Positions 46,601 to 55,917 of a DNA stretch of 64,000 bases are shown here, in pieces (position 1 is the first letter of the stretch; each line of letters starts with the position of its first letter). The stretch covers positions 1 through 64,000 of the forward strand of contig JAWQFJ010016664.1 of the NCBI GenBank assembly GCA_034096865.1, written 5' to 3'. Both the position numbers and the translations under genes were made by a program. The DNA comes from Theodoxus fluviatilis (Eukaryota > Mollusca > Gastropoda > Cycloneritida > Neritidae). Below the pieces are notes generated by a model that was given only the letters and a program-made list of their open reading frames with translations, was not told where the DNA came from and ran no database searches.

Positions 46601-48777
46601 AGGTGACAGGTAGAATGCTGTTATGACTTGCTTTGAACATGTTTTGGTATTGTTTCTGTTGTCATATTCCAGAAATAACCCAATCTGTAGATTGTAACTG
46701 AAAAGTTAGTGTATGTATAACATTCTGGTTGTTATTTCAAATATTATGAACATTTTCATGTCCATCAACATTTTGTAACACGTGACCGGTACAACAGCAT
46801 GTTTAACTAGTTTTAGCAAACATTAAACACTTTTAGGGATATGTTTATCATCTGTCAGTGTTTCTGTTGAAGTGTTATAGTTTATTTTAGTGTTTATACT
46901 TCTTGTGGTTACTCAGCAGAAAGTATCAGTTTTGACTTTTTTGATTTTTGAGCGTCTTGTGACATTACGTGACGCTGCATTCAAGATTTGGCTCCAAATG
47001 TACTTTTAGAGACTGATAATGCTTCTGCTGGGTCTGTTCACTAGAAATAAATCAACACCAGTTGTATGAAATGATATTAATGGCTTCTGTGGTCAGTTTT
47101 GCTGCACATGTGGCTTTTCTCAAAATTAGCGTATCATGGCATATTATCAAACAGTACAGTGAGTACACATTTCCCAAATGCACAAACCATTCTTTTATTA
47201 CAAAAATGTGTTCATCGAAGACTAAAGTATCAATTCAAACACAAAAAATAATCAACTGAAAAGGTTTATTTTGTCACAAATGTCCAAGCACCCCCCCAGC
47301 ACGTTTTGGCACAGCCTCATATATGTATATGTGCACGTCCACGATATTCCTATGATTTTAGAATAGAATAGAATAGAATTCTTCGGCTTGCTTAGGCGTC
47401 CAGGGCCTATCGCCGATTCTGGTAGTTCTCTGGCTGTATTTTTATTGTTCTTATGGATAAAGAAAAATAGAGAGAAAAAAAGGCCTAATTGCTGTGCATC
47501 ATCTGCGCCAGTGGTTCCTCCAGCTTGAACATATATCCTTGTAGATGCTTGTCCACTCTGTTCTTGAACGAGTTCAGGCTCGGTGCCTCAACTACGCTGT
47601 TCGGGAGGCTGTTCCACATGTTGATAACTCGCTGGGTGAAGAAATGCTGTCGTAAAGCCGTATTGCATCGGTTTTTCTTGAGCTTGTAGGCGTGACCTCT
47701 TGTGACACTATTGTCATCGCAGGAAAACAGATTCTCTCCAATCTGGTACATGCCGTGCGTATACTTGTACACTTCTATTAGGTCACCTCTAGTTCTTCTG
47801 TAGCACAGACTAGGGAGCCTCATCTTGACAAGTCTTTGTTCATATGTGAGATCCTTCAATCCCGGAATTATTTTTGTGGCCCTCCTCTGTACTCTCTCAA
47901 CGAGTTTTTTGTCTCTTTCCAGATAGGGTGCCCATACTACATAATTCCAAACTCTAGGTGCGGTCGTACTAGTGCTATGAACAGTAGCCTCATGGATTCA
48001 CAGTCCAAGTGTTCGTATGATCGCCGGATGAGACCCAATAGTCTATTTGCTTTGTTAACCTGCGTTTCAATGTGTTGGGAGAACTTCAGTTCACTATCTA
48101 TCTGCACTCCCAGGTCCCTCTCCACTCTAGTCTCTTCAAGCGTCACCCTTTCTTGACTGCCATGTTTTCTCATTTCATATTTTCTTTTAGAATTTTGAGG
48201 TACCATGCTCACTGGTGCAAGGACCGCACCAGCGATAATAATCATTCATCTAGGTTCTTGAAAAACGCAGTTATGTTTCACAGAGAGAGGGTTTACGAAC
48301 ACGGACATCCAAAAAGGCACTTAACCCGTTTTGAAGATCTTCAAAAAGTAGGCCAATTCTTTAGTTATCCACGAATACGATATCAGATCACAGATCTATA
48401 CTAGATAGCAACAGAGCGATTAGTGTAGCTGTCGATAGGGTCGATAGATAAGTACGTACTGCCAATGGCGTAAAGAAGGATAGAAAATTTACGTGATGCA
48501 TTCAAGAAACTGTACATTTTTACATGTCATGTGTTCTTTCATAACCACTGACTCGGTTTGACATTGAAAGAGGCATCACCACGATCATCACCGGTTTCAG
48601 ACATCATCATGACAGTGTTAAAGAACAATTGGAAAGATTGCATCACAACTCACATCAGTTCTATTTTATTTTGAGCACAGCGCACGCACAATGACAAAGA
48701 CCAAAAAATTGTACCTGGAAGGCAAGGAAGTCCGCACAGCTCACATGGGGAGCATCGTGGTTGCTGGAAGCCGCCAT
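31579..48777 (-). CDS. MIX23: MIX23 (CCDC58) complete coding region, five exons
   Basis: MIX23 is a small mitochondrial intermembrane-space protein; yeast Mix23 supports protein import into the matrix. Five exons (48777-48715, 37263-37138, 35395-35249, 34116-34057, 31635-31579) of 21, 42, 49, 20 and 18 codons plus stop join in phase 0 with AG/GT at every boundary. The 150-residue product compares with 144 in human as remembered. Family landmarks appear in order: [73 protein letters not shown] and VFHERCR. The four conserved cysteines fall at 14, 57, 78 and 138, and the middle is predicted coiled coil. Introns hold most of the transposons in 31.7-48.7 kb; intron 1 is 11.4 kb. The start ATG lies in ATGGCGGC, an initiator/YY1-like motif typical of housekeeping promoters. 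Confidence 0.95.
31690..32162. repeat. CAG/CAA/CTA trinucleotide array
   Basis: Runs of CAGCAGCAACTACAGCAG and variants. On the MIX23 sense strand it is a CTG/TTG/TAG-type array ending about 55 bases before the exon 5 acceptor. The apparent polyglutamine, polyserine and polyalanine frames are artefacts. Confidence 0.95.
32735..33744 (+). mobile_element. Solo-LTR-like element
   Basis: Begins TGTTACGAGTTGC and ends GTGAATGTTACA. It shares with 27719-28790 an ordered set of blocks: AGCCAGCCAG near the start, GGAGGGGAGATGAT ... CCCTCCCTTC in the middle, and GGCTAAATTA and a TATTAAAGTCAT ... TCTCTGTTGTCCTGTCC tail. A 22-G run lies at 33283-33304. There are no internal genes and no target duplication could be matched. 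Confidence 0.5.
33966..34048. repeat. (GA)n microsatellite
   Basis: GA run, with GGG interruptions at its left, abutting the donor of MIX23 exon 4. Confidence 0.97.
34057..34116 (-). CDS. MIX23: MIX23 exon 4 (60 nt)
   Basis: Encodes [20 protein letters not shown]. Acceptor CATTTCAG, donor TACAAG/gtaagc. A (CT)n run of about 60 bases on the sense strand begins nine bases into the intron. Confidence 0.95.
34120..35248. other. MIX23 intron 3, no other gene seen
   Basis: No repeat similarity or exon was noticed apart from the flanking splice sites. Confidence 0.6.
35249..35395 (-). CDS. MIX23: MIX23 exon 3
   Basis: 49 codons from [11 protein letters not shown] to RKEQTK. Acceptor TTTTACAG, donor ACAAAG/gtaatg. 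The first codon is ATG but is internal. Confidence 0.95.
35396..36205. other. MIX23 intron 2, unique-looking part
   Basis: AT-rich intron sequence with no exon or repeat recognised. Confidence 0.55.
36206..36292 (+). mobile_element. SINE 3' fragment
   Basis: GCGGTTTGAGACCCTGACAA ... ACACCTTTACCTTT matches the tail of the SINE at 10024-10130. Confidence 0.6.
36371..36549. repeat. (TG)n with GCATGC interruptions
   Basis: Alternating purine-pyrimidine tract of about 180 bp, with several perfect GCATGCAT blocks. Confidence 0.95.
36834..36966. repeat. (GGT)n and (GAT)n trinucleotide tract
   Basis: GGT run at 36834-36863 followed by GAT/GAC/AAC units. Confidence 0.93.
37138..37263 (-). CDS. MIX23: MIX23 exon 2
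   Basis: 42 codons from [11 protein letters not shown] to NCKKLFEE. Acceptor CTGCTGCAG, donor GAAGAG/gtaggg. Confidence 0.95.
37526..37597. repeat. (TG)n microsatellite
   Basis: About 35 TG units with one TA. It cuts off the LINE endonuclease frame. Confidence 0.97.
37598..38830 (-). pseudogene. LINE ORF2 fragment: APE-type endonuclease domain
   Basis: The minus strand encodes the N-terminal endonuclease of a non-LTR retrotransposon, the enzyme that nicks target DNA. Motifs in order: [14 protein letters not shown] (metal-binding glutamate), [35 protein letters not shown], and SNHMPLEI in place of the usual SDHxP. The aspartate-to-asparagine change at the last motif should hurt catalysis. 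Upstream a stop near 38870 separates it from a possible ORF1 tail in another frame. Downstream it runs into a (CA)n microsatellite, and no reverse transcriptase follows. It lies in MIX23 intron 1. Confidence 0.82.
38870..39320 (-). other. Possible remnant of the same LINE, upstream part
   Basis: An E/K-rich stretch (AAAEEEE) and decayed frames lie directly upstream of the endonuclease on the minus strand. No clear domain. Confidence 0.3.
39331..39943. repeat. 51-bp minisatellite, 12 copies
   Basis: Unit CTTGGTAGGCAGGGTGGG followed by CCTACAGATGTG or TCTACAGATGTG. 51 is a multiple of 3, so both strands give 17-residue repeats. The GCC/TCT state runs P P S S P P S P P S S P along the array. 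No splice or start evidence for a gene. Confidence 0.95.
40070..42054 (+). pseudogene. Non-LTR retrotransposon ORF1 region with 2A-like motif, decayed
   Basis: Starts [20 protein letters not shown], with a hydrophobic [14 protein letters not shown] segment. After a frameshift [14 protein letters not shown] occurs at 40377-40418, close to the 2A consensus D(V/I)ExNPGP. 2A-like peptides at the N-terminus of LINE proteins cause ribosome skipping and are known from sea urchins and molluscs. Further downstream, decayed frames contain [18 protein letters not shown], which resembles the C-terminal part of L1-type ORF1. Stops and frameshifts are many (for example 40311, 40408, 40458), so it is dead. 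It lies in MIX23 intron 1 in antisense orientation. Confidence 0.7.
40377..40418 (+). other. 2A-like ribosome-skipping motif
   Basis: [10 protein letters not shown]; the canonical aspartate before VE is asparagine. The NPGP core is intact. Confidence 0.65.
42630..42832 (+). repeat. Dispersed repeat, host of MITE copy 2 (left part)
   Basis: GAGGAATAGGCCAGTGCTAA ... AAGATGTAAAGGCCATC matches 12415-12480. Related sequence continues beyond the MITE at 43350-43450 in inverse orientation. Confidence 0.6.
42833..43345. mobile_element. MITE-like inverted-repeat element, copy 2
   Basis: Ends CAGGCTTGCTCAGGAGG and CTCCTGAACAAGCCT. The interior corresponds to 5085-5582 in opposite orientation, at perhaps three-quarters identity by eye. 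It is nested in another dispersed repeat. Confidence 0.72.
43461..44261 (+). mobile_element. Harbinger-like element with Myb/SANT-like ORF
   Basis: Short inverted ends ATGAACGTGG and CCAAGTTCAT enclose 801 bp. Subterminal regions are rich in AGTCTAGGACTA-type repeats. The frame at 43689-43964 starts [20 protein letters not shown] and continues [20 protein letters not shown]. This resembles the Myb/SANT-like DNA-binding protein of PIF/Harbinger transposons (SPxFTxxE ... AWxEIxxxxNA) but stops before the last helix. No transposase. Parts of the same element flank 27420-29731. Confidence 0.6.
44503..47326 (+). mobile_element. 2.8 kb element with perfect 23-bp inverted ends
   Basis: The ends are exact inverted repeats of 23 bases containing GAGGCTGTGCCAAAA (44503-44525 and 47304-47326). 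A splice-like acceptor TTGTGTTGCAG at 45800 opens a 40-codon terminal frame ([20 protein letters not shown] ... [11 protein letters not shown], then stop). It looks like the last exon of a transposon gene. The right half has at least three spaced blocks of the type TAACACGTGACAGGTA followed by AACGC (near 46240, 46420, 46600), about 180 bp apart. Superfamily not identified. Confidence 0.65.
47361..48250 (-). mobile_element. CR1-like LINE, 5'-truncated, copy 2
   Basis: On the minus strand it encodes the end of the reverse transcriptase ([44 protein letters not shown]) and the C-terminus shared with 26633-27062. A one-base shift at LEFG breaks the frame. The 3' tail is (AATAG)n at 47361-47379. 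It is inserted in MIX23 intron 1 in the MIX23 orientation. Confidence 0.9.
48715..48777 (-). CDS. MIX23: MIX23 exon 1
   Basis: Encodes [20 protein letters not shown] plus Gln21. The donor after CCAG is gtacaa. Start chosen because it is the only Met in frame and matches the family N-terminus. Confidence 0.92.
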
Positions 48778-50010
48778 GACAGCTAAGCCATTCTCGGTGC
48801 AACGAGATCTGAACAGTGTGCTAATTGTTTTTACTAACTATCATATTTTTGTCAGAGGAGGAATTAAAAAATAATTAATGTTAATATACTTCCATTTCTA
48901 TATATTGGACTTTTTTTCTCTTCAATGGTAGAGTCGGCGAACATGCTCAGTTCGTGTCCTGGAAGAGAAAGGATTAGGTATCACGCCGTCAGTTATCACC
49001 TGTCTGAAATCTTCATTTTTGGGGTTGTCATACCTTTGATGCCATCAAATGTGAGTTATTTGTCTCATCAACATATTATATGTTTATTGTTATACTTCTG
49101 TTCCGTTGTATGATATATTTTCCACAAGTTTCCTATTTTCGGGTCACGATAGCCCGTCATTGAAATTCTGATCACATGCGTGGTGAATTCATTTGGCTTG
49201 TCTCTTTCATTTCACACTATCTCTGACATCATATTTCTGTTAATTGAGACTTAATATGATCCTCCAATGTCTAGGAACACCACCTGTTTTAATTTCTGTG
49301 TTTATCATGATTTTTTTTGCTCGTGCGACTGACTGGATGAAATGTGCGTCATGAGATTTTAGTTGCCTTTTCCTTGGCTTTCTGCTCATGTCTGCAAAGC
49401 TCGGGAAGACAAAAAAGAAGTGAAGAATATGGGATTTTCGAACTAAGTAGCATAAGATTTTCTATCAAACAGTCACATTTCCTGAGAGACGGGTGCAGTT
49501 TTACATTATCATTTTCGTTCTAATAGTGGGAACGATCATTCTCTTCGAACAGTAGCAGTAATGGCGTGCTCACTGAATTCATGCACGATGCAATCATATT
49601 GCATCACGTTCAGTACTTGAAGTGAACAGTTTGGTTGCATTCTTGGTATATTCCACGAAAAGAAATTTCACTTGAATACTGGCGAATGATTGTGAGTGTG
49701 ACATTCTTATATATTAAAGTGCAGCGTAACGCAACTGTACACGAGAGAAGATGGAACTCAAAAAATCATTACTTCAGACGGAGGCAAAATAAGCCCACTA
49801 AGATAAGTTCATTCTCGTGTAACTGATTGCCTTTGTCCTCATCGTATGAAGACTTGAGAAGTGAAACGTTTTACAGGCATGCTCATGCTGCATGTAGTTT
49901 GAGTTAAGTAGAACTTTTGTGAGTATTCGAAGTTTGAACCACAAGCTGTAACGCAGAACTTTGCTAAACGAGCAATTTCTTTGTGTGTTGGAATGCGTGC
50001 CAATTTCTGA

Positions 50011-50048
<38 letters not shown>

Positions 50049-50690
50049 CGGACATACAATGTGTTGTTCTATAAGTACCCTTATCCCTTATTTCTTAAAT
50101 TATAAAATAGCTCACAGTAAAGCCATGATCTTAATTTTTTTTTGGGTGATACTGGAAAAAGTTAATCCTATATATTGCATTTTGCATTAGGGGTTTTCTT
50201 AATCTTTATGACCGAAATAGAAAAGGCCTCAGTAGATGCAAACACCAGCCTTGAATTTGAAAGTGGGGCAAGGAAAAATTGTGCACTGTATGCTCGTCTG
50301 GCAAGTGCAATTTGACAAGTTATCATTTGACGAGTCTCAAAGCTTCGTTCAGTGACTGTTTAGCATACATGTATGTCCTGCTAAAATGTAATGCCACAAC
50401 AGGAATATTGTTATCCCATTGTTTTTATTCTCCATGGTTATTAATAGCAGTAGCATCAGCAGCGGTTATTCAGTTTTAGACTTAAGGGTGTTGTAATGGC
50501 TTTTATCTCTCAGCAGCTTGAGTAATTTTCCAGTTTCTGTTTGTGTTTGGTTGTGTCCATCATCATCATGAAATGTATGAATTTTTTCTCCCTCTTTACC
50601 ATGCCAACTCTTTGTCCAAGTTCTGATTCTATATCAACTTTTCCACTTTCTTTTTCTTTGTTTCTCTGACTTCTTTATCTGTTCCCATAT
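48778..50690. other. Region between MIX23 and importin-alpha starts
   Basis: MIX23 (minus) and the importin-alpha gene (plus) are arranged head to head. Their promoters and 5' noncoding exons should lie here. No exon could be fixed. It holds a (TG)n run at 50012-50046. Confidence 0.5.
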
Positions 50691-50696
50691 ATATAT

Positions 50697-52420
50697 ATCT
50701 TCCTCCTCCTCCCATGCCTTCCTCCTCCTCCAATATTTTCATCCACTTCCCATGCCTTCCTCCTCCTCCAATATCTTCCTTCTCCTCCTCCTCCCATATC
50801 TTCCTCCTCCTCCTCTCTTATCTTCCTCCTCCTCCCATATCTTCCTCCTCCTCCCCATATCTTCCTCCTTCTCCCATGTCTTCCTCATCCTCCCCATATC
50901 TTCCTCCTCCTTCCATATCTTCCTCCTCCTCCCATGTCTTCCTTCTCCTCCCATTTCTTCCTCCTCCAATATTTTCCTCCTCCTCCCATGCCTTCCTCCT
51001 CCAATATCTTCCTCCTCCTCCTCCCATATCTTCCTCCTACTCCTCCCATATCTTCCTCCTCCTCCTCCCATATCTTCTTTCTCCTCCTCCTCCCATATCT
51101 TGCTCCTCCTCCCAATCCCATGTCTTCCTCCTCCTCCCATGTATTCCTCCTCCCATCTTCCTCCTCCTCCCATGTCTTCCTCCTCCTCCCATGTCATCCT
51201 CCTCCAATATCTTCCTCCTCCTCCCATGTCTTCATCCTCCTCCCCATATCTTCCTCCTCCTCCTCCCATGTCTTCCTCCTCCTCCCATATCTTCCTCCTC
51301 CTCCCATGTCTTCCTCCTCCTCCCCCCATATCTTCCTCCTCCTCCCCCATATCTTCCTCCCTCCCATATCTTCCTCCTCCTCCCATATCTTCTTCCTCCT
51401 CCTCCCATATCTTCTTCCTCCTCCCATGTCTTCCTCCTCCTCCCCCCCCCCCCATATCTTCCTCCTCCCCCCTCCCCCCCCAAATCTTCCTCCTTCCCCC
51501 CCCCCCCTCCCCCCATATCTTCCTCCTCCTCCCCCCATATCTTCCTCCTCCTCCCCTCATATCTTCCTCCTCCATCCATATCTTCCTCCTCCATCCATAT
51601 CTTCCTCCTCCATCCATATATCTTCCTTCTCCCATGTATGCTCTTGTCACTATTGACCTAAACATTGCCAAAACTTGAGCAGAAGCAAGTAGTGGTCCAT
51701 GTCCTTGTTTGAAGCAAATGTTTCAGGTGAAATTTAGTGTAATTTTTGGAAAGCACTTGTCACAACCTTTCCCCCTCATCACTCAGAGAATGTGTCATGG
51801 ATATATATCTTCCTCCTCCTTCCATATCTTCCTCCTCCTTCCATATCTTCCTCCTCCTCCCATGTCTTCCTCCTCCTCCCATATCTTCCTCCTCCTCCCA
51901 TATCTTCATCCTCCTCCCATATCTTCCTCCTCCTTCCATATCTTCCTCCTCCCAAGTCTTCCTCCTCCTCTAATATCTTCCACCTCCTCCCATGTCTTCT
52001 CCTCCCCATATCTTCCTCCTCCTCCCATGCCTTCCTCCTCCTTCCATATCTTCCTCCTCCTCCCATATCTTCTTCCTCTTCCCCCCATTTCCTCCTCCTC
52101 CTCCTCCTCCTCCTCCTCCTCCTCCTCCTCCTCCTCCTCCACCACCACCACCACCACCATCACCACCACCACCTAATCCTCCTCCTCCACCTCCTCCCCA
52201 ATACCTAATCCTCTTCTTCCCCCTAACCCTCCTCCCTACTTCCCCCCTCCTCCTCACCCCCTGACCCCCCCTTCATCCCCCTCTTCCTCTACCTCCTGCT
52301 CCTCCTCCTATTCCTCCTCCTCCTGTTGCTGATGCTGAGCATATCATTTTCCTCTTCCTTTTTCTCCTCCCTTTCCTCATCCTTTTCCTCTTCTTCCTCC
52401 TCTTTCATGTCTACCTCCAC
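50697..52420. repeat. Pyrimidine-rich minisatellite, unit about 19 bp
   Basis: Two blocks (50697-51635 and 51805-52420) built from CATATCTTCCTCCTCCTCC-type units, separated by about 170 bp of ordinary sequence. It contains a pure (CCT)n run at 52088-52140 followed by (CCA)n to 52172. It ends about 100 bases before the first importin-alpha coding exon. The proline/serine and glycine/glutamate frames are artefacts. Confidence 0.95.
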
Positions 52421-52522
52421 CATGTCCTCCTTGTCTACCCATTTCACAAGATTCCTGTACAGTCTCATCCATTTATGGTAGTAAGCTATTCACTGTTGGC
52501 ATGATTTTCGTCTGTCTGGAAG

Positions 52523-52654
52523 ATGTCTGAAGCAACTGCACCCACCAACCACCGCCTGAAACACTACAAGAACAAAGCTCTTGACTCCCAGGAACTTCGT
52601 CGCAGACGAGAGGAGGAAGGAATTCAGCTAAGAAAACAAAAGCGGGATGAACAG
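52523..52654 (+). CDS. KPNA1-like: Importin subunit alpha (KPNA1/5/6 type), first coding exon
   Basis: Importin-alpha binds nuclear localisation signals and, through its N-terminal IBB domain, importin-beta. This exon encodes [20 protein letters not shown], then [20 protein letters not shown], then RDEQ (44 codons) and ends at a GT donor (ACAG/gtaaag). The RxRxKxxKNK...RRRREEExxQLRKxKRxEQ pattern is the IBB domain. The RRRREEEG form fits the KPNA1/5/6 subfamily rather than KPNA2 or KPNA3/4. The first Met in frame is taken as start, and the peptide begins at the same place as in human KPNA1-type proteins. An upstream noncoding exon is likely but not located. Only this and the next exon are in the window, so the armadillo repeats lie beyond its right end. 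Confidence 0.92.
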
Positions 52655-52909
52655 GTAAAGCAATCAGGATTACTTCATTAATGTTGACACACATTTTCTT
52701 GGGTATAATTATGTTTAATAACAGGTTGAGAAAACTTGTAGATGAAAATAAAATCTATGAGGAACAGGTCACAGGAAAAGGAAAATAACCAGGTTTATGT
52801 GGCTTTCCTCGTCAGAGACGCATTTTGTTTTCTCATTAGATGCAGAGAATTCAGGTCTAGTTGACCTCCAGCCATAGCAGCCGGTAGATAATTGTATGTG
52901 TATGCGGTC

Positions 52910-53425
52910 AATCATGCGGATAAGCTGAAAGGACCGCATCACCAACCAGGTCCTTGACAGAGCCGGCTCCACTAGCATTGAAGCCAAGATCATCAATGCC
53001 CAGCTTAGATGGTCCGGGCATGTCATCGGAATGGAGGAGTCCAGAATCCCTTGGCAGCTCTTCTATGGCGAGTTGGCACAGGGAGGTCGGAACCAAGGAG
53101 GTCCAAAGAAAAGACACAAGGACAATCTCAAGGCGAACATCAAATGGGCAAATCTCTAACCACGGCACCTGGAGGCCACTGCTGCCGACAGAACCTTCTG
53201 TCGTGCCACCACCCGAAAAGCTGCAAGACCTTTTGAAAATGACCGCAGTTGTTGTCTTGAAGCCGCGCAAGCAAGGCGACACAGAGCTGCTTCAACCTCT
53301 GTCCAGACCGGTGTGCCTTGCCCCACCTGCAGCCGCCTGTGTGCCTCGGAGTTTGGTCTTCGGAGCCATATGTGCATCCACAGATGATGGCACAGCGAGT
53401 CGTCTTCCTCGACTTTGAAAGAAAG
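52910..53425 (+). mobile_element. Non-LTR retrotransposon 3' end with C2H2 tail
   Basis: In frame from 52936: ITNQVLDRAGSTSIEAKI, then LRWSGHVIGM, IPWQLFYGELAQGGRNQGGP and KKRHKDNLKANI, typical of the C-terminal end of a common invertebrate LINE ORF2. After an in-frame stop (53157) the sequence goes on to a single zinc finger CPTCSRLC ... LRSHMCIH and a stop. A 5'-truncated, dead copy in importin-alpha intron 1. Confidence 0.75.
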
Positions 53426-55824
53426 AAGATATATTTTTATATATGGATGAAAACAATATATTTTGCAACTATTAGTATTATTCTTTGATTGCTGAAAAAA
53501 AATATATATGGGTTATTCTCTGAAGTTGTGTGCCATGTGTGGGTCCCCATTTGAAAACAATAATATACTTTACATTTTCCATATTTTGCTAAGAATTGAC
53601 GTTGTTTGTAATAAAAAATGATTAAAAAGATAATCTGAGAGCTTTTTGTGTTGATTTATTCATTGCTTTGTTTGTAATTAAATAAAATGTGTGCAATAAT
53701 GTTCGAAAATGGCGGCTGCGTTTGTGACATCGCTTGACGTATTTATATCAAGAGGCTGGATGCAGTGTATTTTAAACGTGTAAACAACTTCTAAAAAGTT
53801 GAAACAAGTGTATGATGGATATAGTTTAAATTTCAATTGATACTTTTACCTAAAGTTTATTTGTATGTAAGATATACGACAATACCCTTGTTCCATCAGC
53901 GACGTAACATTCGTTTCCACCTAGTGATCCAGTGTTTGAAATTATTTTCCCTCCCAATCAAGTTCAAGCGTTGACTCTACGTTCCACAGTCAACTACGCA
54001 CTGAAATATTATTGCGCAACTAACTAAATTTAGAACCATAATTATGCGGTTAAGCTGTGGATTTTGTGACTAAAGATTAGGGGTAAATTTCGTTTCCAGT
54101 TTGAGATGTTACGTCGGTAGTCATTAATGGGAAGATTTTACTATAATGGGTTCTAATATTTGGCACTATTTTTATTGCTTTCAACTGCGGGCTTCGGCGG
54201 AAGGATAAGTACGTTAACTGTCCCATCTTCCACGTGGTTGTGTAGTTTTAGTTCACGGTTTGAATTTCGTTTCCATGCGGTACATTTGTGTTACGTCGTT
54301 GATCTACAGCCTGGTCTACCTCAATACGGCAAGAATTTATCTAAATTAACTGCTGAATTTGTATAGATAACTAGTTATTGTATTAAAGAAACCCTTTCCT
54401 TCGATAATAAACCTGAAAAGTATTGATTTGAAAAGGTTACAGAGATTCGAATCGACAGGTTTTAAAGCGGACTATTTTTGCATCTGGACATCGTGTGCAC
54501 ACATTGTAGGAAAAATAATCTTTTACGTACACATATTCACTATAAATAACATTGAGTGTATCGTTTAAATATTACACAATCCAATGATTCACATACTTTT
54601 GCATTATGATTCACTGAACATTTTATTTTCCTTTCGTTGTGCTTTACCCTCACTAGTGTAATGCGGAAGACAATGATGTACGAATGTTTTGATTCCGAGT
54701 TACGTCGAAGATGCAAAACAACCTATTTCACCTGATTTAAATGTCCATTATACGAACAAACATGCCTAGTACGCATGATTGTCTTACCGAATAACTTTTT
54801 AAATAAATTGATAACAAAAAAACATCGGCGATTGCTTTATTTTGAAAATACAGCTGATTGCTCTCTCTTGCGTAAGGTGGAAGACGAAAATGGCGACAAT
54901 GGTGATCTTTCAATTCAGCATCAGTCGATCCCCTGTAGCGTTCATGTTAGCTCATGGAATAGCTTCTACCTTATATAATCATGAACATTACACCCTAAAC
55001 TTCACTTACACTAGTTTTTATTAAATTTTGATAGGATTTATTTTTTGGGGTTAATGTCACAAGATTAAGCCCAGCTCCAGAGAATGACCCATATATATAT
55101 ATATATCAATAGATGCATGATAATGTTATTCTTGGATATTCTGGAAGTGTCAGAACACTGAATTTCAGATACAGCAGTACGTGAGGAAGGTGTAGTTGAT
55201 GCTGTGGCTTGTGCAGGGCATCTGAGGATTGTGGCTAAATCCCGTGCGAAGATGGCCACTGACTGGTTGTCTGAAATAGCTGATCACCACTCAATAATAT
55301 GATATCAATGATGTCTTTGATGATACTATCTTATAGCTCAGTTGTGTGCACTTTTTCTTTTCCCATGTTTTTGCAAGTTGGCTGTGGAGAAATTTGGTGC
55401 TGCGGAAATTTTGGACACAACAGTTCTTCACTCTCACAGTTTGCATGAGAATCAGTTTTCTGAAGAATAAGTCTGGGTCTGATATAGAAATAGGTCAGTA
55501 TCTAAAAGTAATGCACAAGGATACAATTGGTCTTATTTATAGGTAACCAATCAACAGAAAACTGCTTGAAATGAGTAGTCTCTTGACCAATCCCCGCTAA
55601 ACTTTACACAGGATTTAGATACATGTACATCTGAGCAAGTTTCAGCATCATTGAATCCACACGCTGCTTGTGTAATCAGTTGTTTCACATCCTGTACAAA
55701 ACTGAATTAACTTCTCTCTATGCTCCAGGTAAGTTCATGCAAATGATCTGAATGCTTTTTGCATTTAACAACTCAGAATGTTTGTAGTATTGATAGTTTA
55801 TGCCTGTCTGTGTCTGGCTTCCAG
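53426..55824. other. Importin-alpha intron 1, no further gene recognised
   Basis: AT-rich; includes AAAATGGCGGCTGCG at 53705 (YY1-like) and a short (TA)n at 55091-55106. Confidence 0.5.
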
Positions 55825-55917
55825 ATTTTCAAGCGGCGCAATGTGGCGATGCCATTGGTTGGCCAGGATGAACTGGGCTTCGGTGACATCCAGGAACCCC
55901 TCATCTCCTCCACCACT
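55825..55917 (+). CDS. KPNA1-like: Importin subunit alpha, second coding exon
   Basis: After TTCCAG the exon reads IFKRRNVAMPLVGQDELGFG and on to EPLISSTT (31 codons, phase 0), with donor gtgagt. (I/L)FKRRNV directly continues the IBB domain of the previous exon, as in KPNA1/5/6. The acidic, poorly conserved linker before the first armadillo repeat follows. The next exon (first armadillo repeat) was searched for by eye to 64000 and not found. Confidence 0.92.

Noticed and set aside
50714..52264. Proline/serine-rich and glycine/glutamate-rich frames up to 315 codons
   Set aside because: Translations of the TCC-rich minisatellite on both strands.
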